Assembly (NCBI RefSeq): GCF_910592395.1
Contig: NC_088320.1
Coordinates: 12,274,501-12,338,500 of the forward strand
Direction of reading: 5' to 3'
Source of the DNA: Lineus longissimus
Taxonomy: Eukaryota > Nemertea > Pilidiophora > Heteronemertea > Lineidae
Length of the DNA stretch: 64,000 bases
Shown here: piece by piece, positions 54,938 through 64,000 of the stretch
Numbering within the stretch: position 1 is the stretch's first letter
How the letters are laid out: every line of letters starts with the position of its first letter
Notes under the pieces: generated by a model
Databases searched by the model: none
What the model saw: only the letters and a program-made list of their open reading frames with translations
What the model was told of the DNA's origin: nothing
Position numbers and translations under genes: made by a program

Positions 54938-57900
54938 ATGAAAAATTGCAGCCGTCTTCGCAGCCGTCGACGGATACCTCCCTGTGACAAAGCGAAGGAA
55001 TTTATTGACAGTGGAAGTGATCTGCAAGGATTCCAGGAGAGATACATCAATGAATATATCGGTAAGTTTTAAGAAAAAAACACTTTGCACCAGAAAGTTT
55101 TAGTTTACATTTGGCCTGGCTCTGAAAACAACAGCCAATTACTTAGCAATGCTCCCCCCCCCGCCACATATTTTACCTCTCTTGTAAATGTAGGCTAAAT
55201 TTGAATGGTGTCCCCCCTGCTTCGAACTAAATGTGTATGTTTTTCTTCTTGACACGAGGCATTATTACACTACACCCCTTTTTTAGGACAACAAATTTTT
55301 GACTGAGATAAATGACCTATACCCATTGTCTTAAGCGGTAATTGCTGTGCTCTGTTTGCATTTTTATGATGCTGAGCAACAGGACTGAATTTAAGATTGA
55401 GCGATTTCTAGTAAGATCCTCATAAATCCCATTTGTGTCGACCGATTAATTGCTAGTTACCATTTCCGGTAGGGGAAATGGTATTTGCGGTCGCCTGTCT
55501 GTGTTTGTGTGCGGGGGGGGGTAGCAGTTGTGTGTACACCTGTGAAACAGCTACTGCCTTCTTTTAGTCGTTAATGCAGTGTTCTAGTTTCATGACGTTC
55601 TGATTTTACATGTTAGAGGATGTGGATCATCCTCACGGTTCTCAATAAGGGCAATATGTGGCATATAGAGGTTAGAGCTCTGGGCTCTTGGGTAGGAGAG
55701 CTCATTCGTCTTTGTGTACTTGATCAAGATTTTCTCCCCTCGACTCTCCCAGGGGTAAATGGATACGCATGCCAAATCCTGAACGCTCTTACCAGCGGGC
55801 CGGACCTGTAATACAGGTTTTCCTTGCCTATAACGTATTCTATACCTTCTTGTACAACTGAAGATGTACCATACATTTAATTAGGCCCACAATGGGTTAT
55901 CACCAGGAGTGGGTGTGAATATTCAAGAAATCTTTTTAGTATAAACTCCTCCCTCTTTTTTATTCAAGAACCACTATTCATTCCTATCTAGTATGAGAGA
56001 AGTCAATTTCACGTTTATTGGGTTGCTCTTCAATCATTTGTGAGGGATCATTTGAGTAAGATAGCAATTGATATTAAGCAGGCCAAATTTATGGTTGACG
56101 CCAAGAGTCGTTTGTGCACCGCTCCCGAATAACGATCTTCAAAACATGTGTACAACTCAATGAATGAGTTTCCCCGTCCACAGACTGTGGCAGTCTGGCG
56201 TAAGAACATTTGACCAATATCGTTGGGTTTCATATCCATGTGACATGCGAAGTCAGGCCTACACATAATCATTATGTACCCCGTCGGGCCTCATTGTAAT
56301 GTCACTCAAAGACGTTATAGGCAAGGACAGCCTGTATTACCCTATGAGGCTGCCAGTGAGCTTTCACCCGAGTGCAGGGATAGAAAAATTATTTGTCATC
56401 GCACATTCGAACGACTCACATGATATATATGGTTGACAACTTGCACCATTTTAATCCTTCTCCGTATTGCGAACTGCCAAGGGATTATTGATGACACTGA
56501 AACGTTTGTTAGATCAAATGGAGGTATTGGTTGTCTCACCAAAACCGCGAGGGTGGGGCTAAAATATAGATTAAAATCAAGGCGTTCAAAAGTTCCGAAG
56601 TTAGTCATGTTCACGCAATAGATGTTAGTTATACGACTCCAACGTGAGGTAATCTGACTGCCTTTAAACATGTAAATCCATCCATCATGCGGTGTTTCTC
56701 TCATTGTTTATCGAAGGCTTAAACACAGACGTGACAATAATTTTCGCGAAGTTCTAAAATATGGAAAAGCATTTAACAAATGTGAATGATATTGGGGCAT
56801 GGCGATTTAGCGGATCCTGCGGATTCTGCGGAATCTGGTCTGCAGCGGATTGGTATCCGGTAGTTTCGCTCCCTGACGTTTTCGCCCCCAGCATTTTCGC
56901 CCCCAAACTTAGCCTAAAACCATTAGGCCCCACGGTGGCCGCTGCCGTGATGTAATGTAATCAAGCTAAAATCAAGAGAGTGTCCGAGAGTCACTCTACC
57001 CAAAAATTAGTCGTTTCGCCTCCTGGGACTTGGGTGTTTTAAGGATCGTTGCCAGGATCTCGGGCTTGTCACCTGTCATCGCATGATCTTGCTGGCTGTT
57101 TGGTCATCAAGAGTGGGATGATTGACTCCGGTGGACGTTTTAGAAAAATCTTTTATTTATTATCATGAGAGTGGGAAATTCTCTGTTTAAACTGATTTGT
57201 CATCTGAGAGTCCTGGACATCATCAGTCATCATGTGACTTGAATATCTTAATGATGGATCATCAAGGCAATCGTATGTTGCTCGTGCACGATTTTGCGAT
57301 GTTGTAAAATAAAGAGAGACGTGTCAACCAGGCCAGTGTAGAAGTTTAAAATGTCCCCTGGAAAAAGTGTCCATCATCCCTATTGTATTCTGCACGATAT
57401 TAACAAATTAACGAATGAGCGAAAATGACGTGTGACTCGGCCTATTATTTTATTACCAACTCGGCCTGGGTTGCGCCCCCGTAGTTCCTAAAATCATTGA
57501 TTTCTCGGTCCTTACAGTATGTCAGTGTTGATTCAGCAGTTGTTTTGGCAAAGATATGTTTTTTTTGAGTTTCTGAAACCTAGAGCGCTACTCAACAGGC
57601 GGCTAACAAGAAACTACGCATTTATACTGTTGTTGCCGACGTATGTGTACACTGAACTTGGGATGTGCGTCGGCCCCGTCTTGAAATGCCGTCCAGTGCC
57701 AGTTGGTGCGCTTTTCGCTGATTTATGCAAAATTCAACATATCTCAAAAGTTCAATGGTTGACCCTCGATTTTTTTGGATTTTTGTGTAGCGTAAGCAAC
57801 TGTCTTTCATGGGAGAATGGTCACTGTAAGAATTATCCAGGAAAAAATGTATAATATTTGGGGGTTTTCGTGATTGTCCGGCCCAATTCGCAATATTGCC

Positions 57901-60900
57901 ATTTGGGATGGTGAACAGAGCTAGGAGCAAATGTGACGCTTATGATTTATTAAAAGAAATAAAATACCCGATTTAACATCCTGCAGAATCAGGGGCATAT
58001 ATGTGATATACGACACAAATGGGTTGTCCTCATGCATTCACTTTGGAAACGCATTTTAAAATAGATGTTACGTCCTGTTAATGGGGCACGTCATCATCGC
58101 GTACATTTGGGAAAAACTCCCTAACGAGACCAATGTGGAAATCGTCCGATAATAGAATGCAGACATTTTTTTCATGCATGTTGGGGTTTTTCCGAAATGC
58201 TTGATATCTTAGCGGTTTAGACAATTTAACAGTTATGGAATATTACAAATATTTATTATAAGGATAATTTATCATAATATCGATATTCTCGAGCTGTTTT
58301 TATGCTGATTCCGCCCAGATTCCGCAGAATCCGCAGGATCGCCATGCCCATGATATTGGGCTATCGATACAGGTCTTCCTGTGACCATGCTGTGACAGAG
58401 GCCGACCTTTTATTTTAGCCAATGAATGCCCCCTAACAGAACATTGTATTACAGTCTATATACAAACAGTGTAGACTTCACCATTTGTGTGCTTGAGTCA
58501 GTCCGTCCTGTCTTGTTCTGCATGTCCGTGTTGCATGGGCTGAACTTTTTTATGTGTCCCTACCAAAACGGATGTGCATCACAACTACCAATATATCAGT
58601 CCTTGACATCTGTATCGGGAGGCATTTTATAATCAGACTGATAACCCTTAACAATGCATCTTATGATTGAGAGTCAGCCTCCCCATATTGTTTTTCTGGT
58701 GAACAGAGAAATGAAGCGTAGGAACACTCTTTGAAATATTTGTAAATATGTTTGACCTTTTGAAAACCTTGGTTTTTCGGCCAGCACAAATATGCACTCC
58801 TGCGTGGAGGTGCAGCGACGCGACAAAGCAGAGTAAGAAGGTTTCCACAGTCTCAAAAACCTCTACGGGGTGTGTATTTTGTTTCCAAAAGACTTTTAAA
58901 GATTTTTTCAGAACCTCACCAACATTTATTTCTAAGACTAAGAGTGCTTGTGCCCTATATTAACCATAGTTTAGATGGTGCAACCATTTTCAACCATTCC
59001 ACTGCTGCATCGAACACACGTTTATCTTTAGGCCTATCAAAAAATCATATTTTCTTATTTCAGGTAGGGGTGTTTTCACTGAAGTCCCTTTTGAAAAGGG
59101 TGACTTCCTCTTGATTTACAAGGGGGAGGTGATAAAAACAGCTGAAGCTGAAATTAGAGAAGAACGTTACAAAGAGGCTGGTTTAGGAAGCTTTATGTAT
59201 TTTTTCAAATTCGGAAGTGAAACGATGTGGTAAGTTTTAATGTGTTTGCATTTAAAAATTATGCGGTTAAAGGGAATTTCGCACGACAATCGATTCAGCC
59301 TCCTTTTTACATGTTCCTGGGCGGTGAAAATGAACCTTTTCATTCCCTGTTTGAAAACTGGCGCAGATCAGTGAGCTAGATTAGACCTAATAAACATTAA
59401 GACAATAAGGCCCGCAAGCAATAGGGTGCCATTCAGGAACTTGCTTACGACTTGATGAAGCATCAATTGCTTTGATACCGACTGACACGCGGGAGGGACA
59501 ATGCATTGCTCATACGAATTCGAATTCGAATTCGAATGTTGGAGATGAGTAAAGAGTATCTGTATTGTTTTTTGATCTAGAACGTCACCCGCTTCGACCA
59601 TTGTCATCCAGTTGCTCCTTCCTGACATAGCTACATATTATGAGTTAAACAATTACTTCTGAATATGCACTGAGACTTTGTCAGGGGGCAGGTACAATCT
59701 GGACTACCAACATATGTCGTGAATATTTGCATGCTACAACTTTCAGACAATATATCAATTATATAGGAGAGTTTGTTCCACCCGAACTTTGAACTTTCGA
59801 TTACTTTATATTGTAATGCATTTTTTTATACGAGGTTTGATTGCTGAGGGTAATTACCTTGCATGGCTAATTTATTTGTTTGAATTTCAGTGTCGATGCA
59901 ACACGAGACGATGGAAGTCTTGGGCGCTTAGTGAATGATGGCGTGAACGGGTCGGACAATTGTTCAATGAGAATGGTTGCGAAGGAAGGGAAGCCATATT
60001 TGGCTTTATTTGCCAGCAGGAACATTGGCATTGGCGAGGAATTACGATACGATTATGGTGTTACAGATCTACCATGGCGAACATCTGACAAGCCAGTAAG
60101 CTTTGTTTTTTATCAATAATTAGACCCTGTCGTAGTGTGGCATGACACCAAGGGAAAATCAGTTGTTCTTGGATGATTCAATTAACCTCTGACAAATTCA
60201 TTGTCACGAAGACTCAAGTTCTTTTAAACAGACTACTCGTGCATTTTAGCATACATAGAACTGGTGATATTATTGATGCATAAAAATCCAAGAATATGAG
60301 AGGTCTCCCCTTTTTGTGTATGCACTTTCTGAACGTTGAACTAATTACGTTTAAGTGGACACGAAGTGCGATCGGCTATGCTGAAGACCGGTCCACTTAA
60401 AAAAGTTCCAGTTCGACATTAGGTTGAAAATGCCTCTTTCTGAAAGAAATGTCCCCATAACTATGGCATTTTCGATATAAAGAAGGACCAAGTGATTAGT
60501 GATTTTAAAACTACCAGTCTAATGTTGTTATTTTTTCATGCAAGTGCCCCCACCGAAATATGATTGGTAGAACATGATCATGGAGCGAGACAGACAAAAT
60601 AATGTGTATGTTTTCAAGTGTCTGCTAAACAAACATTGTCACTTACTAGAACTGAAACTTTTTCCGAATCGTGTTTAGGTTATCTGGTCACTACTCCGCT
60701 CGGAGCTCTTCTGCTTTCAACTTTACAACCTAGCTGAATATCAGTTGATCTGGAAATTACAATTTAATTGGCAGAAATCGTACAATGACCGACTGGGTTT
60801 TGGATAACCCATGATATTTGATGTTTTTCTGCAGTTCATTTATGAATTAAGAGATCTAACATAGATCAAAATGCGATTTGGCTGGGGAGCCAGCAACATG

Positions 60901-63069
60901 GTTAGCATACGTGCATTTTTTCAAGAAATGTGAGAGTTCACCATATTTTCCCTGTAAGTGGACCCCTGTCCTCTTCACTCTATTATAAGTGGACACACTT
61001 GCGTTAAGAAGTCGAAGGCTGGTCCACCTAAAGCCAGAATACATGCATGCAAATTGGTTGTTTTTCGAGCAAACAGGCCAGGCTTCGTCATGGTTTGTCA
61101 GTATCTGGGTTCTCCCTTTGATACGATAGAGTTCTAACACTGTGAATGCCTTCATTGATGGAGATATATAACCCTTCCTGGACATGTCCCCATAACTATG
61201 TATTAAGGGGCCAAATGATTTTGAATCTACCAGTCTAATGATCCTTCTTCATGCTAGTGTTCGCAATATAATATGATTAATTAAGCCTGTTGCAACTTGA
61301 TCATCATGGGGCATACTGAATTTCTGTGGTATTGCCTCCATTAGCATTCGCCCACACTGACGTGTGTTGTCTTGAAGTTGAACAATGTCAATACATTGAG
61401 GGTCAAGATGCCATGAGGAGACATAGGCTGAATGTGGGCGTCCGTCAAAAAAAGTGCAATTGACTGGGGGTATCGTAAATTAGTTAAATAATTACACTGA
61501 TCCTGTAGTGTTTAAAAAATTGATTACACGTACGTCTAGTTCTATTTCAGATGAATTAATGAACTGATCTCCACTGTTGGCTACTATCTGCTCTTGCTAT
61601 AAAGTTTATATTAAAACAACCAAGTGGAGTAATATGCAAAAAAATTTAACTTTCAGAAATTACCGGGACAAAATGATCAGCACGGAACCAGAGCCAAAAA
61701 CAAAAATCACCAATCAAGCAGGTCAAAGACCCAAATGCCCCGAACGCCAACTGGCCAACACGTCAACACTGTAACAAATTCTAGTCGAGAAAGGGAGTCA
61801 GAACACAGTCTTGAAAACAATTCACAGAACTCATACAATGGCAAAGGTAAATGTTTTTAAAAGCTCCATAAAGTATTATTGTGTCGCATTTTGCTTGCAT
61901 TGAAACGCAGCAATATGTTACTGCAAACAAATGGCAGATCGAGATGTATGAAATCAAAGTTGCCAGCTTTTTGTTTCTTTGAGGTTGATAGAGCCACACT
62001 TTACCTATCTCCAAATCAATCATTATTCTTCTGCACCATCTTTATTTCTTTAGTTACGTGTGTTCATAGCGAAATCAGTGGGGTGAACTACTGTACCGGA
62101 TTTTCGACATCAGTTCATTGATCGAAGGATTCTAAAACGGTTTAATATGTGTCTTTCAGATTCATCAAATGTGCTCGAGAAAAATGACAATATTGCACAG
62201 AGTTCTGGAGAGGTTATCATCAATGAGCAGGTGGAGAAAATAGAGAATACTAAAGGTAAGGAAATATCATCTTTATATAAAAGTCGTGTTCCATGATTCT
62301 ATTGTCCAATGCATTTTAGATTCGTCTTCTTTACAGTGTTGATGTGCATCGGAAAATCTATCTAGATTGCGGATGGTCCCTTATATAACATGATGTGTGT
62401 GGCTCTAATGTTCTAACGATCATTGGACATACTACATGTGTGTCATCAGAGAGTCAGCATTGCAATAGGATCACTAAATTGGAAAGTTCTATGCTGTATC
62501 ATTTCAGGTTCCGCTGCATCTGAATCAGTTTGCCTGCTGATCAACAATGAGACACATGAAATCTGTGATGTTGTGAAGGAGAGTAATGAACAGCCTTCAT
62601 CATGTTCAGATGGTCATGAACCACCTGTGTCTGTGCACGAGCTGAGTTGCGATGATTTGGAGATAAATGAAATTGAGGTAAGTTATTTATGTCATTCGGT
62701 TAAACCCATCAGTAAACATCAAACTGACTCCCTCTGATGAGTGATAGTTTTCTTCAGATCATAAAATAAGCTGCAGTGACAGCCAGATCTAGTGATCAAA
62801 TACAATTTTGCTGATAAGTTTCCGACCTGCATTTGATGCAGAATTAGCAAAATTATTATTTTTTTTTATCAGCAAAATTTATTTGATAGCACTTACATGT
62901 TCCTTTTCAGATATTAATAAATGAACCAGCTGACATTAGATGCAAAATGTTCTTTCTTTACAGGCGTTGAATGTTCATACTGAAGCCTCGGCGATATCTG
63001 CAGAACAGCAGCTAACTGATATCATCCTTGATGCTGAAGTGGGGGCGATCATGACTCAGCCATCCAATG
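54938..63069 (+). CDS. SET-domain lysine methyltransferase, KMT5A-like (seven exons, 3' end missing)
   Basis: Predicted protein-lysine methyltransferase of the KMT5A (SETD8)-like class, which modifies histone H4 or other proteins in the nucleus. Exons with agreeing phases: 54938-55061 (coding part; acceptor at 54926), 59064-59229, 59891-60095, 61657-61846, 62160-62255, 62508-62677, 62964-63069, all GT-AG. The first 352 residues have a basic N-terminus (MKNCSRLRSRRR), then the SET domain from FINEY-like RYINEYIGRGVFTEVPF through FLLIYKGEV, CVDATRDDGSLGRLVND and ASRNIGIGEELRYDYG to DLPWR (about 35-165). The usual NHS motif reads NDG here; I believe some expanded KMT5A-like proteins also have ND at this site. 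The region after 165 is low-complexity, polar and acidic (SSRSKTQMPRTPTGQ, VLEKNDNIAQSSGE). The last exon ends on gtaagt, so the gene continues beyond the exons found. Confidence 0.85.
55062..59063 (+). other. First coding intron of the SET gene, carrying a transposon
   Basis: A 4-kb intron. It holds the 1555-bp element at 56795-58349 and several unsupported short frames. A poly-G stretch lies near 55513-55520. Confidence 0.75.
56795..58349. mobile_element. 1555-bp non-autonomous transposon with 8-9 bp target duplication
   Basis: The left tip gggcatggcgat plus gcggattctgcggaatctgg is mirrored by ccagattccgcagaatccgc plus atcgccatgccc at the right. The direct repeat atgatattg flanks it (56786-56794 and 58350-58358), which suits Mutator-type (9 bp) or, with one base fewer, hAT (8 bp) elements. 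The left tip has a 6-bp insertion (ttagcg) relative to the right. No transposase domain was seen inside; the 111-codon frame at 57519-57854 is unrecognised. Confidence 0.78.
59270..59536 (+). repeat. Dispersed repeat copy without MITE, ending in (GAATTC)n
   Basis: Similar to 12121-12330 plus 12881-12900 but uninterrupted; it ends in a gaattc repeat (about 59514-59536). It lies in the SET gene intron. Confidence 0.6.
60337..60480 (+). repeat. Dispersed hairpin repeat, diverged copy 3
   Basis: Shares ttaagtggacacgaagtgcg, gaccggtccactt and tgtccccataacta with the copies at 30096 and 54163. Confidence 0.65.
60955..61215 (+). repeat. Dispersed hairpin repeat, diverged and interrupted copy 4
   Basis: Contains ctattataagtggacac, ttgcgttaagaagtcgaagg, ctggtccac and, after about 100 bp of extra sequence, tggagatatataacccttcc and catgtccccataacta. 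Confidence 0.6.
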
Positions 63070-63217
63070 GTAAGTACTAATATCTAACCCATAAGAGTAC
63101 AGTAGACCTGCACACTCATGATAATGTATTTATTTGGGAAGAAACGCGCTGCAACACAGGGTTTGACATGGCATTTCAGTATAAGGACAACAACAACTCG
63201 CATACACTTTTCTGAAT

Positions 63218-63560
63218 GTTTATTGCCAAAATCATGATTAAATACAGGCATTTCTTTGTGATTCGGGGAGGGGGGAGGCTTTCCTTTGCCGTATGTGATA
63301 TTTTGTGTCCCCATAATATTTGTGTTGTATCTAAGTCCCCTCTAACATATCGGAAACTTATCATTTGAAGTATTTTTGTTCCAAAATCATGATAAAACAC
63401 AGGCATTTCGTTGTGATTCGGGGAGAGGGGGGAGGCTTTCCTTTGCCGTATGTGACATTCTGTGTCCCCATAATATTTGTGTTGTATCTACAATATTGAA
63501 AAAGTCCCCTCTACCTTGGGAAGTCCCCTCTAACATATCGGAAGCTTATCATTTGAAGTA
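63218..63560. repeat. Tandem duplication of about 165 bp
   Basis: Two copies of a block with aaaatcatgat, gtgattcggggag, ggaggctttcctttgccgta and ccccataatatttgtgttg; the second has a small insertion (caatattgaaaaa ... ccttgggaag). Confidence 0.85.
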
Positions 63561-63665
63561 TTCTTGTTCTAAAGTAGGTTTGAAAAATGGTACGTGGAGC
63601 AAAATGGAGAAGCGATAAACTTTTTTTGGCTCACCGTAAGGGGAGTCTATACGATAGCGCTGTGT

Positions 63666-63705
<40 letters not shown>

Positions 63706-63706
63706 A
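63666..63706. repeat. (GTC)n microsatellite at the start of a dispersed repeat
   Basis: About 13 GTC triplets following ggctcaccgtaaggggagtc ... gtgtcc, then gctatgaacttgaaactttg. I recall similar sequences dispersed in several marine invertebrate genomes; this was not checked. Confidence 0.85.
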
Positions 63707-64000
63707 TCCTAACAGTGGCACGTTTCTTAACTGCTAGGGCTATGAACTTGAAACTTTGTACACAGAATGCCCCAGGTCAGCTGACCTCTGACACTGATTT
63801 TCGGTCCGATCTGATTCTCTGTTTGGCCACCAGGGGGCCAAATGTCGATATCTAAAAAGTGTGATATCTCGCTTATTAGTGACTTGTTTTCGATAAAACT
63901 TTTGTTGTAGGTACTCATAGCAAATATACATTTTATATTATACGGGTTTTTAATTTGACCTTGTTTTCAAGGTCACAGAGGTCATATGGCGTAAATTGGC

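Larger units (their letters stand above)
63070..64000. other. Window end: repeats, no further exon found
   Basis: After the last SET exon there is a tandem duplication, a (GTC)n run and a dispersed repeat. I could not place the next exon of the SET gene. Confidence 0.5.

Overview
The window is eukaryotic, about 60% A+T, with intron-split genes (GT-AG signals), microsatellites, minisatellites and many class II transposons. No operons, rRNA, tRNA or CRISPR arrays are visible. Harbinger, ISL2EU-like, pogo-type and possible hAT or Mutator-type elements, a RGDLI-type LINE relic and expanded SET-domain and kinase families suggest a marine invertebrate animal. An echinoderm, hemichordate or lancelet seems most plausible, but that is inference and no taxon can be fixed from sequence alone.

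Layout. 1-7.2 kb: an apparently intact PIF/Harbinger transposon (2244-5090) with a DDE transposase and a divergent Myb-like protein, next to a 125-bp inverted copy of its left boundary; then a duplicated minisatellite (5.78-7.24 kb). 9.5-11.1 kb: the spliced 5' half of a CENP-B/pogo-type transposase with a GC-AG intron. 12.34-12.87 kb: a MITE with 8-bp target duplications whose empty site exists at 59.5 kb. 13.26-13.97 kb: a possible two-exon secreted protein. 16.33-30.07 kb: a giant inverted repeat with two arms of about 6.2-6.3 kb around a 1.2-kb centre. Each arm carries a small signal-peptide gene (start codon lost on the left), a Thr/Ser-rich terminal exon and a LINE relic. 30.96-34.52 kb: three copies of a 1.2-kb higher-order repeat. 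35.32-39.07 kb: two head-to-head copies of one DDE transposon sharing a TA, forming a 3.75-kb palindrome. 43.65-46.29 kb: a 50-bp minisatellite of roughly 40 copies.

Cellular genes. 47.35-49.29 kb encodes a 407-residue protein (two exons) joining an RFX-like winged helix, a coiled coil and a kinase domain with its catalytic residues intact. 54.94 kb to beyond 63.07 kb is a SET-domain lysine methyltransferase gene of the KMT5A-like class, reconstructed here as seven phase-compatible exons; it continues past the analysed exons and probably out of the window. Its introns host a 1.55-kb transposon and dispersed repeats.

The most unusual items are the giant palindrome with its mirrored secreted-peptide locus, the RFX-like/kinase fusion, and the head-to-head transposon pair. 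Coordinates of palindrome and array edges are read by eye and are approximate to a few tens of bases.
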